The notes beneath the pieces were generated by a model that did not search any database, had not been told where the DNA came from, and was given only the letters and a program-made list of their open reading frames with translations. Shown here in pieces: positions 8,366 through 17,248 of a DNA stretch of 64,000 nucleotides (positions are counted from its first letter, which is position 1; the number at the start of each line of letters is the position of its first letter). A program made the position numbers and the translations under genes. The DNA is from Planctomycetes bacterium B3_Pla (GTDB lineage Bacteria; Planctomycetota; Phycisphaerae; Sedimentisphaerales; Anaerobacaceae). The DNA is taken from NCBI GenBank assembly GCA_005223045.1, contig NJBM01000013.1:1-64000 (forward strand), in the 5' to 3' direction.

Positions 8366-10060
8366 TTATTTCCTATTCCATTTGGGAGCTTCTTCCTCGT
8401 CAATGTTTTCAAGCATGATCCTCTCAAGCTTTTCCACATCGGCCGGGCTCGCCTCTGAGATGATTCGTTCCTTCAACCGTATTGCCTCGAGATATGTCGG
8501 ACGACGATCGAGTGAAAACCTGAGTTGTCTCATGGAAGTCTCGAAGTCACCTTCAATGTAGGAGTTAACGGCTTTCGTGTAATAATCACCCGCCAATCTC
8601 GGCCTGCCCAGCCACTGCAACCCATCCTTTGCACCGAATCTCTTGCGACGGACGTCATTTGCTCTTTCAACTCCTTCTACATCAGCCGGCTCATTTATGA
8701 TATGGACGGTGAGCAAAATGATCACTTCTTCACGTTGCGAACTGTCAAACGTACCCCTGAACAAAGCGCCGACGATAGGTATATCACCCAGCAGCGGAAC
8801 CTGAGAGCGCGCTGCTACTATTACGTCCCTGAACAGACCGCCGATGACAACAGTCTCGCCGTCTTTGACCATGATATTGGACAGGCACTGGGTCACGTTT
8901 TCGTTCGGAACACCATCAGCATTGAGCGCACCTGAACTGTCCTTGGGATGAATGTCCATTCGGATATAACCATCGTTGCCGATATAGGGTCGGAAGCTCA
9001 GGAATGTACCGGTATCGAGGAATTTGACTTCACCCTCTGTGGCAATTCCGCCCGAACTGATGGTCGTGCTGCTGCGGTAACCGAGCTTGTTTCCGATCAG
9101 CACCGAGCCTTCCTGCTTGTTCACCGCAAGAATCTTGGGATTGGCAAGCACCGTGGTGTCGGTAACGGCTTCCAATGCATTTATGAAAGCCATCGTATTT
9201 CCACTTTGGACGCCTACTCTAAGACCATCCGTAAGAAATGAAAAACCAGTAGTCTCGATTGGTGCTCCAATATCCAAATTAATTGCAGGATAGCCAGTTA
9301 GTGCAATGCCATCCATAAAGTTCAAGTTCACCCCAAGCTCCATCCCTTCATCCAAAATCGCGCTTAGAATCGTCGCCTCAACCAAGACCTGTTTAGGCCT
9401 GACATCAATCGACCTGATAACCTCTGCGGCGAGTTTAATCTTCTCAGGATAATCGTACACAATGATCATATCGTTCAGAGCCAAACTGTCACCGCCAAGG
9501 GAGGCAGTCGCGGTCGTACCACCCCCCCCACCGCCAGACACCTCTGCGACACCCGTCTCGGCTGGTGTGGTGGTCTCGACAACGGCATCACTGCTCAGGA
9601 CCGGCACGATCAGTTTCTTTGCCTCTTCGGCGGTAGTGTAGTACAAGGTGAATATCTTGTGCTCCTTCCGATCAGGATTTTCCATGATCGTCTGGTACTC
9701 AGCGTTGGTGTACACCTTAATCAGGTTGCCCGTTTGCTCATACTTGAAATTCCCACCCAGGATCGCGTCCATGGCCTCCTCGAAGCTTACATCCGTCAGG
9801 CCCCTGAACGCCAACGCACCGTCAACACTTTGTGTGGGCACAATATTCTTCTGATACGCGTTGCCGAGCATTTGCAGAGCCCTGCGCACGCTAAACTCTT
9901 CCTCGAACTTAAACGATTGAATGGGCTTAGTATCTGCGCCACCTCCACCTGTCCCAGCGTCGGCGACAGCGATTGCCGCCATTAGAATCGGCACTAAACT
10001 CCATAAGTACAACTTCATCCCTATTTTGCTTTTACCTTTTGAATTTCTGTCACGATACAT
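8366..10060 (-). CDS. gspD: Secretin (GspD/PilQ family outer-membrane channel)
   Basis: 564 residues. It forms the outer-membrane ring through which the pilus or exoproteins pass. A signal sequence near residues 15-35 (MKLYLWSLVPILMAAIAVADA) lies behind a polar 14-residue n-region. The start is set by an AGGAG site seven bases upstream of the ATG at 10060. A short N-domain region (about 45-215) contains a glycine run at about 178. The secretin core follows (about 230-460): VLVEATILSAIL, ANPKILAVNKQEGSVLIG, VVIGGLFRD and VPLLGDIPIVGALFR. The last ~90 residues are charged and helical, perhaps a pilotin- or TPR-like tail. No pilotin gene is recognised. Confidence 0.93.
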   Translation of the reverse strand: MYRDRNSKGKSKIGMKLYLWSLVPILMAAIAVADAGTGGGGADTKPIQSFKFEEEFSVRRALQMLGNAYQKNIVPTQSVDGALAFRGLTDVSFEEAMDAILGGNFKYEQTGNLIKVYTNAEYQTIMENPDRKEHKIFTLYYTTAEEAKKLIVPVLSSDAVVETTTPAETGVAEVSGGGGGGTTATASLGGDSLALNDMIIVYDYPEKIKLAAEVIRSIDVRPKQVLVEATILSAILDEGMELGVNLNFMDGIALTGYPAINLDIGAPIETTGFSFLTDGLRVGVQSGNTMAFINALEAVTDTTVLANPKILAVNKQEGSVLIGNKLGYRSSTTISSGGIATEGEVKFLDTGTFLSFRPYIGNDGYIRMDIHPKDSSGALNADGVPNENVTQCLSNIMVKDGETVVIGGLFRDVIVAARSQVPLLGDIPIVGALFRGTFDSSQREEVIILLTVHIINEPADVEGVERANDVRRKRFGAKDGLQWLGRPRLAGDYYTKAVNSYIEGDFETSMRQLRFSLDRRPTYLEAIRLKERIISEASPADVEKLERIMLENIDEEEAPKWNRK

Positions 10061-10075
10061 AATTTGCTCCTTTTC

Positions 10076-10681
10076 TCAATTTTCTGTCATTGACACCGGC
10101 GGAAGTTTCAACGTTATTTCCGCCTTTCTACACCTTATTACCACCGTATTTTCCTTAATCTCAACCACTTCACATACATACTTGTCCGCTCCATCTCTGA
10201 TGAGCAGTGTTTCCCCGGCCCGCAATGAATTGTTGTTGATAAAAACCAGGGGTTCCCCGCGCAACAGTATTGCCTGCAACTTCAGCTTCTCCGCAACTTT
10301 TCTAATTATTTCTTCGTCATCACTTGAACCTACATTTACTTCAACAATATCAGTCTGTTTTCGTTTCTTTCCATTCACGAAATGCTGCCAGCCGTCCGAG
10401 GCAAAAAAATCCCTGACGATTGCATCATTTCGACCTGCCACTTTCGGCAACTCTATAAATAACACCCTGTATCTCTCGTTGACCTGGTTTCCGTGTTCCA
10501 TTTGTCCTGTCATAAGTGCTGCTTCAGCTCCTTCCGGCGCCTTCTTGGTAAACACCTTGATCCACATAAAGACCATCACTGTTACCAAACATAACGCCGT
10601 GACGCTTCTTTTCTTGTCCTCAGCCAATCGCTTAAGAAGCTTCTTGGCTCCCGTACTGCTATTTCTAACACTCTGTTTCAT
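10076..10681 (-). CDS. Small membrane-anchored protein of the pilus locus
   Basis: 201 residues. A basic cytoplasmic N-terminus is followed by one membrane helix (about 28-44) and a ~150-residue periplasmic domain. Its position between PilO and the secretin is that of PilP or GspC, proteins that connect the inner-membrane complex to the secretin. The C-terminal part (about 100-198), with short beta-strand-like segments such as VVEIKENTVVIRC, would fit a small beta domain. No family motif is clear, so the PilP/GspC role is an inference from position and topology. It ends 15 bp before the secretin start. Confidence 0.7.
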   Translation of the reverse strand: MKQSVRNSSTGAKKLLKRLAEDKKRSVTALCLVTVMVFMWIKVFTKKAPEGAEAALMTGQMEHGNQVNERYRVLFIELPKVAGRNDAIVRDFFASDGWQHFVNGKKRKQTDIVEVNVGSSDDEEIIRKVAEKLKLQAILLRGEPLVFINNNSLRAGETLLIRDGADKYVCEVVEIKENTVVIRCRKAEITLKLPPVSMTEN

Positions 10682-10717
10682 CCGAACTCTTGCTTGTTGT
10701 TGCCTACTACTTTCTCC

Positions 10718-10777
10718 TTATCCTTGTCCAATTCCTGTTATCCTTGTCCAATTCCTGTTATCCTTGTCCAATTCCTG
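10718..10777. repeat. Three exact 20-bp tandem repeats at the 3' end of pilO
   Basis: The 20-mer TTATCCTTGTCCAATTCCTG occurs three times back to back at 10718-10737, 10738-10757 and 10758-10777. The promoter-distal copy on this strand encodes the last residues and stop of PilO (IGQG then TAA). The other two copies lie downstream of the stop. On the minus strand every unit ends AAGGATAA, so each carries a purine-rich Shine-Dalgarno-like tract followed by a stop codon. Confidence 0.9.
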
Positions 10778-11303
10778 CCTTGTAATAAACGACTACGTCC
10801 GTCTCCACGCTCACCTGGCCTCTATAGCTGTTGTCATTAGTGAATTTTACCTGCTCGATGCGAACCAACCTGTCCAGAGCTTGCAACCGACGGTAGAATT
10901 CAGATATCCGCGACAATTCACCATCGCACTGCATACTGACCGGAATACAAATAAACTCCTCGGCTTTTACTTCCTTGCCAGGTGTGATTACTTGATCCGT
11001 CAGGCTATGCTCTTTCATTAAATCGGCGATTCTATGCAAAAACTTACCAAGGTCTCTTTGGTCTGGTATGCTTGCCTCGTAATCTCCAAGCTCGTCCTGG
11101 AGCTTGAGCATCTGCTCCTCGATCAGGGGCAGTTGCTTGCCGTCGGCAGCTCCCTTGGCGATCACAAGTTTCTGCCCGTTTTTGACCTGCTCGATAGCCA
11201 ATATCTTCCTGCGCAAAGGCATATACTTAAACAGCACAAAGGCGAACATAATCGACCCGGCTATGACATATATCCCCAATTGTTGTCGCTGGATAAACAA
11301 CAT
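10758..11303 (-). CDS. pilO: PilO-like pilus assembly protein
   Basis: 181 residues with an N-terminal membrane helix (about 9-27), a coiled coil (about 30-85) and a ferredoxin-like periplasmic domain (about 85-180; ICIPVSMQCDGELSRISEF). PilO pairs with PilN in the inner-membrane alignment complex linking PilM to the secretin. It lies 10 bp downstream of pilN. Its C-terminal codons and stop are embedded in a 20-bp tandem repeat, so the last few residues (GIGQG) may not be functionally constrained. Confidence 0.8.
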   Translation of the reverse strand: MLFIQRQQLGIYVIAGSIMFAFVLFKYMPLRRKILAIEQVKNGQKLVIAKGAADGKQLPLIEEQMLKLQDELGDYEASIPDQRDLGKFLHRIADLMKEHSLTDQVITPGKEVKAEEFICIPVSMQCDGELSRISEFYRRLQALDRLVRIEQVKFTNDNSYRGQVSVETDVVVYYKAGIGQG

Positions 11304-11312
11304 CTTTATATC

Positions 11313-12059
11313 TTATCTCCTATATTTGCGATAATTTGCCAGATAGCAATTCATCTCAAACTCACTTACCCGGACAGTTCCCTTTCCGGTCTCAGGAGTC
11401 CTCTCGGCAGCGCCAGTAACAACGCGAAATGCAGGGGCAGGAGTGGCCCTGTTGGACTCTACTGTTGCGCTTCTCGAAAAGGACGGTATAACCTGACAGA
11501 AATACGGCGAGTCTTCCAACTTGCATATTAGAGCCGCCACGTCGCCCGCATCTGCCGCCACACCGGCTATCACCACTTTAAATCGCACGTCGCCGAGCGG
11601 CAGATCCCGCCTTTTGAGTGACTTGGTCCGCCGGACCGCCCTGACGACAGCCCCTGTACTCGCGGCGGATTTGGCCTCCGGCTCGTCGGCAAATTTCTCC
11701 GCAAGAAACTCCACTTTGCTGAGAACTATCCTTTCTCCAATCAAAAAACTCATTTCTCCAAGCACATTAGCCACATCGATCCTGGAATCGATCTCTTTTA
11801 TTGATTCTCCTTTCTTCTGTAAGACTCTCAATTCACTCTCAAGCTCAGTCACTCGCGCCGAAACACTTTCTGCTTCGGCTTGTCGTTTAGCCATTATGAC
11901 GGACTCGGCCTTGGCTCTTGAAACCGAATACGTGGCAGCGAAACTCCACACAATCATCATGGCATACATACCGGCCAATGCCAGGTGCTGCGTGCGATAA
12001 CTGACTTCACGCCGTATACCGCTCTTGTACCATTCCGGAAGAAAATCAATCTCTTTCAT
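11313..12059 (-). CDS. pilN: PilN-like pilus assembly protein
   Basis: 248 residues. The N-terminal KEIDFLPEWYKSG resembles the short PilN motif that docks in PilM. A membrane helix follows (about 27-47), then a coiled coil (about 55-100) and a C-terminal alpha/beta domain. The start overlaps the pilM stop as ATGA, indicating coupled translation and equal stoichiometry with PilM, which fits the known PilM-PilN complex. A basic, serine- and alanine-rich insertion lies near residues 135-155, so the protein is longer than most PilN. Confidence 0.82.
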   Translation of the reverse strand: MKEIDFLPEWYKSGIRREVSYRTQHLALAGMYAMMIVWSFAATYSVSRAKAESVIMAKRQAEAESVSARVTELESELRVLQKKGESIKEIDSRIDVANVLGEMSFLIGERIVLSKVEFLAEKFADEPEAKSAASTGAVVRAVRRTKSLKRRDLPLGDVRFKVVIAGVAADAGDVAALICKLEDSPYFCQVIPSFSRSATVESNRATPAPAFRVVTGAAERTPETGKGTVRVSEFEMNCYLANYRKYRR

Positions 12060-13255
12060 AGCTGACCCGTGACCTGTTTTTTCGCCTGACAGTTGTCGTC
12101 TTTGGCTTCATTCCAGCCCTTGAGACTGAGCCCAACAGCCACCGCCCACTCACAAAGCAAACCTTCTCTGTCACTGTCAAAATGGACCCTCGCCCTCTCG
12201 CTCGACAAATCGAAGCCTCTCAACGGCTCGGCCACTTCAACCTTGACTGTCAATTGACGCCGCAAGACATCAAGCAGAATGTCTTCGTATGCTCCACCTC
12301 CCGCAAAAACCGCTCGCTCCATACGCTTGCCTCTGAATGTCACCGTATAATATCTAAGACACAGTGATATTTCTCTTGCCAGGTCTTCTGCGACCGCACT
12401 TATTGCATCAACAATCACTTGCTGCGTCGATACGTCCAGCTTTTGTCTCTTCTCGGCGCATTTGTCTTTTGTCGAATCCGACTTTTGCGTCCGAGAATCT
12501 TTTTGGGTCCTGAGCATCCCTCGCAGACTCTCAGCTTCACTGGTGTTGATTCCTAATTTGGCGGCAACTTCCTGAACAAAGTTCTGTCCGCCAATCGGTA
12601 TCTGTTTAACAAAGCTGATCTTTCCCTCGGGGCCAAAAACCACCGTGGTAAAGCTGCTTCCCACATCCACAAAAACCGCCGTGCGGTCCCTGTCCTCCCG
12701 ACGTCTCAGTGATCTCTCAAAACTCCTAAACAGTGCACACGGAATCGTATCTATCGCCACCGGTCTAAGCCCGGCGCACTCCAGCGTCTCAATGTGGCCC
12801 TTTAGTGTTTCATTATCTGTGGCCAACAAAATCAACTCGCTCTTGACCTCATTGCCCTGCCGGACATTGCCGGCAACTACGTAGTCCATCGCATCTTTGT
12901 CCGGATCCAATCCAAAACGCTGGACGACCTCCTTTCGCAAAGCCTGCTCGATCTCATCGGTTTCCACTTCAGCCAGCCGCAGACTCGTGATTCTCAATTT
13001 GCCGTTCGGCAGGCACGAAATAACGTTTCTTCCATCAAAGTTGCCCCTGTCAAGCATTTGTCTTATTGCCGAGATGACAAATTTGTTTCTTGCCTGCTCG
13101 TCGTCAATGATACCTTCGGGAGTGCGAACCTCGTCTGCGGCAAGAACAGATATCTGCTCCTCGTTCATCAGCAGTTGGATCATCTTGATAGAATTGTGAC
13201 CTATGTCCAATCCTATCGGACGCAGACCTCGAGTTTTCAGACCCCAGCTCATCAT
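12056..13255 (-). CDS. pilM: Type IV pilus assembly protein PilM (actin-like ATPase)
   Basis: 399 residues, soluble, FtsA/actin-like fold. N-terminal phosphate-1 motif IGLDIGHNSIKMIQL (about 13-27), phosphate-2 region VFVDVGSSFTTVVF (about 190-203) and adenosine motif AVFAGGGAYEDIL (about 318-330). PilM binds the PilN tail on the cytoplasmic face and helps recruit the ATPase. A lysine-rich polar stretch at about 250-280 interrupts subdomain II. It starts with two tandem ATG codons (13255, 13252). Confidence 0.93.
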   Translation of the reverse strand: MMSWGLKTRGLRPIGLDIGHNSIKMIQLLMNEEQISVLAADEVRTPEGIIDDEQARNKFVISAIRQMLDRGNFDGRNVISCLPNGKLRITSLRLAEVETDEIEQALRKEVVQRFGLDPDKDAMDYVVAGNVRQGNEVKSELILLATDNETLKGHIETLECAGLRPVAIDTIPCALFRSFERSLRRREDRDRTAVFVDVGSSFTTVVFGPEGKISFVKQIPIGGQNFVQEVAAKLGINTSEAESLRGMLRTQKDSRTQKSDSTKDKCAEKRQKLDVSTQQVIVDAISAVAEDLAREISLCLRYYTVTFRGKRMERAVFAGGGAYEDILLDVLRRQLTVKVEVAEPLRGFDLSSERARVHFDSDREGLLCEWAVAVGLSLKGWNEAKDDNCQAKKQVTGQL

Positions 13256-13356
13256 TTACTATCTTCTCTCTTTAGTTTGCTCTCCGTCGCTGACGTACTG
13301 ATTTGTCATCCTGTAAGAGACGCCAACCGCAACCAACGTTATTTCCGTATTTGTCC

Positions 13357-13902
13357 TTAATTAATGGAGACGTATCCTGTAACGTGCTCTACTGTAATTG
13401 TTACGGTCGTCGTCCCTGCCTGCAGGCCCACAGTGCCTCCGCTGTCCGGACTTCCAAGGCAATCGAATTGAACGCTTGTGGTCGCGTTAAAATTCGCATT
13501 GGCGATGTCAACCTTATTGAGCCTGCCGTCGTTTTTAAAATCGACGATGTAATCAAAGCTCGTCTTCACAGGATGCTTTATTACGATACCGGCTTCATCC
13601 ACTATTTTATAGCTCTCGACGCCCGGATCGAATACCATGGAGTATTTCTGCCCTCTACTGATTGCCATACTCCTGGCGTATTCCAAATCTCCGGCGATCA
13701 TGTTTGACGCAGACCTGATTTGCACGCTGGCCGCCGAACTCATCATTGGTATGGCCACCAGCGCCGCTATTGCGATTATCATAACCACAATAATTAACTC
13801 TACTATGGTGAAACCGCTGCGTGGACTTGCGTAATCGTGCCCTGCACGCCTCTCTACGTGCGAATGACGCAGCTTTGCCGTCGGGTATATTAATGCCGCC
13901 AT
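13357..13902 (-). CDS. GspH/FimT-type minor pseudopilin
   Basis: 181 residues from the ATG at 13902, chosen because GAGGAGGT lies eight bases upstream; in-frame ATGs further up lack this. The prepilin peptidase site is SGFTIVELIIVVMI (the bond after Gly at about residue 30), with a long charged leader of about 30 residues. The helix is followed by a beta-rich globular domain typical of GspH/FimT (ASNMIAGDLEYARSMAISRGQ). A 426-bp gap with no gene precedes it, so it may be expressed from its own leader. No prepilin peptidase gene is in the window. Confidence 0.85.
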   Translation of the reverse strand: MAALIYPTAKLRHSHVERRAGHDYASPRSGFTIVELIIVVMIIAIAALVAIPMMSSAASVQIRSASNMIAGDLEYARSMAISRGQKYSMVFDPGVESYKIVDEAGIVIKHPVKTSFDYIVDFKNDGRLNKVDIANANFNATTSVQFDCLGSPDSGGTVGLQAGTTTVTITVEHVTGYVSIN

Positions 13903-14328
13903 TGTCACTAACCTCCTCTCTGTCTCTATGTTTCGGTTTCGGTATTTCATCATCATCATCCTCCGCTTCTTATTTTCGTCCTGTTCGAGACGCATCTTTA
14001 CCTCCCGGCCGGCCGCCGCGAGTTCCCTGTCGGGTCCTTTATGTTATCAGACCTCACGAAACTCACAGAACCGGCAGCTTTGCAAACCGATCCTCTTGTC
14101 CACAACCGGCAAAAAGACGATACAAATGTCATTTCCCATGCTTTCTATGGTTAAAGTCAACAGAATTGCCACAATCGTCAAAACAAGACGGTGGAAACTA
14201 TGGGGTTATTCCGATATTCCGAAGGCTACAGATATGCAGTTATCACCGAAAACATATTTTGAATTTTTCTTCTTGTCAGATGTAAAGGCCGATAAGCATC
14301 AGTTATTCGCCGGCGTTGCCGCCGCCCT
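13903..14328 (-). other. Untranslated leader with candidate nested RNA structure
   Basis: No gene is seen in these 426 bp, although flanking genes are tightly packed. On the minus strand a nested set of complementary segments is visible: GCCGG (14075-14071) with CCGGC (14012-14008), GAGTT (14064-14060) with AACTC (14024-14020), and GGTC (14053-14050) with GACC (14036-14033). A separate CCC...GGG hairpin lies inside. The structure would sit about 105 nt before the GspH-type start codon. It does not match the c-di-GMP-I consensus closely, although GCAAAGC and CCGG occur next to each other at 14083-14071. Confidence 0.4.
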
Positions 14329-15483
14329 CTAATTCCTTTCGATACCTCTGAAAGATGCTCCTGCAGCCTGGCTCCAATTCTTTGCCACGCCCGCTGCCGG
14401 CCACGTCCGAATAGCCGCCGCTGAAGGGACAGCCGTGATGTCGATCACAATTGAACTTAAAGCCGATCCGTCAATGCCTCCGTTGGCGACAAAAAGGGCG
14501 CCGTCAATATCCATGCTTTGCGCACCGGTAGTGACGGCTATTCTCTGACCGATCTGGGCAAGCCCCGTAACCTGCAGGGTCGCACCGTCTTCTATTATCA
14601 GCTCGCCGCTCACAAGAAGAGCCGGAAAGTTTTTTACTGCGGTGATCACATTGTTTGTGCCGCGTATGGTAAGATCGCCGGCAACCACCAACATGCCGTT
14701 TATGGTGACGTTACCGTTAAAACTTACAAGATTATTTGGATCACCACTGCTGTAAAGAACCCCCGCCGGATTGCCGCCGCCAGGAACAAAAGTAACGTTT
14801 GAGATGTTTGGATCGATTATATCAACTGGATAACTTGTAGAATTGATATAATAACTCGAGTTGAAGTCGTTAACATCGAGCCCGCAGAAGTCAACGGGCG
14901 TTCCGGGAAATACCTCATTTTTCTGTCCGGTCAGATTTGATGCGATAATGCTGCCGCTTGCGAACGCGTCGCCCGCGATGGCGCCGTCGCCTGATAAATT
15001 GCCGTTACAATAGACATCACCATTAACCGTAACTAACGATGAAATTGCAGTGCTTGCCCCGGCCCAGTACGCAATGCAGGGGTCGAGCCGCAGTTCCGCC
15101 CCTAAGCTGCTGCGAACTGTCTTTACTGCAGCATCCAGCCTGTACGCATCACATGTTATTTGGTAGTTGCGCTCACCCGGCAGCTTAACCACATTGACAT
15201 CATAGTAATCATCGCTGCCCGCAACCAACTGCTGAGCCACAGCGCCAGTCCAATATGCCGAACCTATATCCTGGGGATTAAGAATAAGGCCCCTGGCGTG
15301 CTCCAGGCCGGATTCGGCCAGGTAGTCCATCTGCGTTCGCATTACCATGTTCTGACCACAGGCCAATTCAACATCGCTCTGCGACAAGAAACCCAATGCC
15401 AAAATCGTTATCGTCATAACGATAAACAGCACTGCGAGCAGCGCAACTCCGGGCCTGCCGGCTATGTTCTTTTTTGCATTCAT
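14329..15483 (-). CDS. GspK/PilX-like pilus tip protein with beta-helix-like insert
   Basis: 384 residues. The N-terminal RPGVALLAVLFIVMTITILALGF is a pseudopilin-like helix, but the peptidase site reads PGVALLA without the usual Glu at +5, as is common in GspK and PilX. The helix is followed by a K-type domain (YLAESGLEHARGLI). The C-terminal two thirds are rich in short Gly/Asn/Asp strands (VNGDVYCNGNLSGDGAIAGD, VTINGMLVVAGDLTI) that look like a small right-handed beta-helix or polymer-forming domain. It probably caps the pseudopilus. Confidence 0.75.
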   Translation of the reverse strand: MNAKKNIAGRPGVALLAVLFIVMTITILALGFLSQSDVELACGQNMVMRTQMDYLAESGLEHARGLILNPQDIGSAYWTGAVAQQLVAGSDDYYDVNVVKLPGERNYQITCDAYRLDAAVKTVRSSLGAELRLDPCIAYWAGASTAISSLVTVNGDVYCNGNLSGDGAIAGDAFASGSIIASNLTGQKNEVFPGTPVDFCGLDVNDFNSSYYINSTSYPVDIIDPNISNVTFVPGGGNPAGVLYSSGDPNNLVSFNGNVTINGMLVVAGDLTIRGTNNVITAVKNFPALLVSGELIIEDGATLQVTGLAQIGQRIAVTTGAQSMDIDGALFVANGGIDGSALSSIVIDITAVPSAAAIRTWPAAGVAKNWSQAAGASFRGIERN

Positions 15484-15580
15484 AATACAATCCTACATCT
15501 TCATCTTCTTGTTTTTTGTGCGTGTTTTTCAAAAGCCTGCTTCCTAACTTATTATGAAACAACATCTTATATAAAATGCT

Positions 15581-15603
15581 AAATCCGCGAAAATCCGTGG
15601 TTT
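15581..15603. repeat. Short tandem decamer AAATCCGYGR
   Basis: AAATCCGCGA followed directly by AAATCCGTGG in the 154-bp gap between the GspJ- and GspK-type genes. A related GAAATCCGCGG string occurs at 295-305. It is probably part of the dispersed repeat population; no gene is seen in the gap. Confidence 0.5.
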
Positions 15604-15637
15604 CAGTTGTTTGGTTGCGGCTAAAGGCTGCGCTGGA

Positions 15638-16261
15638 TTAATCGTCGTCGCTTACGATTTCGCCGCCGCCGTCGAGCAAGTTTCCAGCCCAGCCGCGGAG
15701 TGCGGCGCTTATCTGATACTGACGGACAATGTTGTTCTCAAGAATGTTAAAGTTGATACTCACAAATTTGCTCTGCGGCGGCAATACGTCAAAGCCAAAC
15801 AGCACATTACTGCATTGCGGTATTAGCATCGTGTATTTTATGTCGCTGCTGTATGCCAGCCACCAGTTAGTCGAAGGCGAGCCGATTGAGCTAATGGCTA
15901 TAGCTGTACCGTCGGAAGAAGGAAATTCGCCGATATACAAATAATCGTTTGCCGGGCCGCTCTCGATGTACACCAATTCCCCAATATTGATTCTTCCATC
16001 ATTGTTGTCATCAGCCCTCCAGACAGCAATATCATCACCATCCGCATAACATACAAGCCTGGAATGCCGAATCAGATCCGAGATCCTCAGCGCCGCGAAA
16101 CGTATCTGGGCCTGCTTTTCGCTCGTATTATTAGTCAGATCATTGGCTGAACTCAGGGCATACGCCAAAGTAGCCACAGCCGTCATAACAATGCCTGTGA
16201 CGACCATGGCTATCAGCAGCTCAATGAGCGTAAGACCGTTTTTATATCTCGTATTGTTCAT
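15638..16261 (-). CDS. GspJ/PilW-type minor pseudopilin
   Basis: 207 residues. A short basic leader ends in the prepilin motif NGLTLIELLIAMVVTGIVM (cleavage after Gly9, Glu at +5). The globular part is large and beta-rich (about 40-205), consistent with GspJ/PilW, which joins the quasi-helical pseudopilus tip. The start codon overlaps the stop of the upstream GspI-type gene as ATGA. The C-terminus ends in an acidic tail (GEIVSDDD). Confidence 0.85.
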   Translation of the reverse strand: MNNTRYKNGLTLIELLIAMVVTGIVMTAVATLAYALSSANDLTNNTSEKQAQIRFAALRISDLIRHSRLVCYADGDDIAVWRADDNNDGRINIGELVYIESGPANDYLYIGEFPSSDGTAIAISSIGSPSTNWWLAYSSDIKYTMLIPQCSNVLFGFDVLPPQSKFVSINFNILENNIVRQYQISAALRGWAGNLLDGGGEIVSDDD

Positions 16262-16707
16262 TTGCTTACAAGCCGATTTACTGTCGCAATTTCTCTGCCG
16301 TCGTAATACACAAGCACCGTGGCGCGAATAAAATTCAGCGCTCCCGCACCGCTTTCCTGCGGAACATTTACATATCCACAGCTTGCATCCCTGCTGAAGC
16401 CGGCGTAATTCGAATCGGTAAACACGGTCCCGGCGGCATCCTTTACCTGACCCTCAGATTCAGAATAACCGTCATAAGCCGCCACAATCTGATCGAACGG
16501 CGTATTAACAATCTTCTCCATCAGGTCGCCCGCCAACCTGGCGCCCAAAGTCCTGCGGATACCTTCGGTCCGCACCGCCGCTCCGCTCGTAAATGGAAGC
16601 AGAACCCCTGCCGCCGCAATACCCAGCACGACTACGGCCATCATTGCCTCAACAAGTGTAAAACCTCGTCTGCCTGTGCAGTAATGAGTTTGGCTGTTAG
16701 TAGTCAT
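16258..16707 (-). CDS. GspI/PilV-type minor pseudopilin
   Basis: 149 residues starting at 16707. This ATG lies inside the last codons of the upstream gene (ATGACTACTAA), so translation is probably coupled; more distal in-frame starts would extend far into that gene. The prepilin motif is RRGFTLVEAMMAVVVLGIAA (cleavage after Gly15). The short globular domain matches GspI/PilV size. It is followed by a GspJ-type gene with a four-base overlap, the usual I-J-K order. Confidence 0.85.
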   Translation of the reverse strand: MTTNSQTHYCTGRRGFTLVEAMMAVVVLGIAAAGVLLPFTSGAAVRTEGIRRTLGARLAGDLMEKIVNTPFDQIVAAYDGYSESEGQVKDAAGTVFTDSNYAGFSRDASCGYVNVPQESGAGALNFIRATVLVYYDGREIATVNRLVSK

Positions 16708-17206
16708 AGTATGGTGTTCCACTGTCGTTGGTTCCTCCGCTATCGGCTCTGATCTCAGACGTTGCGGGCTTATATATCCAGCCGTGGCTGTCATCGGCAT
16801 TTGCCGGAAAATTCGCCGAATCACCGAGCACCTGAACGGTATCTTTGTGATTTAGCGGATTAACCGGTATCTTCATCAGGTAAGGCCCACGGGGAAAATC
16901 CGCAGTCCCTACAGCAGCCGTCTGCCCGCTCGTATTACTTGACATTGTCATCTGATCAATAAAAACCTGCTCCGTGGGCGCCTGGGTAGTATCACCGTCC
17001 GAATAACCGGGTGAAACTTCCAGATGCTGGTTTTTGTAAATCAGAACATACCTTCGCAGCATGTGCAGTTCCGTGGCAACTGCGCTTTCTCTGGCGGATA
17101 TGACGCTGCCCGATACCATTGAAATAATGATCCCGGCAATTATGCCAAGCACTACAACCACGATTAGAATTTCGACAAGCGTAAAGGCTTTTTCTTTTCT
17201 CATCAT
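16697..17206 (-). CDS. GspG-type pseudopilin, second copy
   Basis: 169 residues from the ATG at 17206, which has AGGTGAT just upstream; a GTG/ATG at 17242 is less likely. Prepilin motif KAFTLVEILIVVVVLGIIAGI, cleaved before Phe (Ala replaces the usual Gly at -1). The C-terminal domain ends GTPYYDY after a GWIYKPATSEIRAD segment like the calcium-loop tail of GspG. It is a divergent paralogue of the preceding pseudopilin (17347-17832), with the same length class and shared GPYLMKIPVNP and SHGWIYKP-type blocks. Confidence 0.85.
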   Translation of the reverse strand: MMRKEKAFTLVEILIVVVVLGIIAGIIISMVSGSVISARESAVATELHMLRRYVLIYKNQHLEVSPGYSDGDTTQAPTEQVFIDQMTMSSNTSGQTAAVGTADFPRGPYLMKIPVNPLNHKDTVQVLGDSANFPANADDSHGWIYKPATSEIRADSGGTNDSGTPYYDY

Positions 17207-17248
17207 ATCACCTGTTCTTTCTATTGATCCGATATTATCCATCCTATC

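Noticed and set aside
13990..14090. c-di-GMP-I riboswitch before the GspH-type gene
   Set aside because: GCAAAGC and CCGG are adjacent as in that class, but the upstream GGCAAACC half and the downstream P2 sequence are absent.
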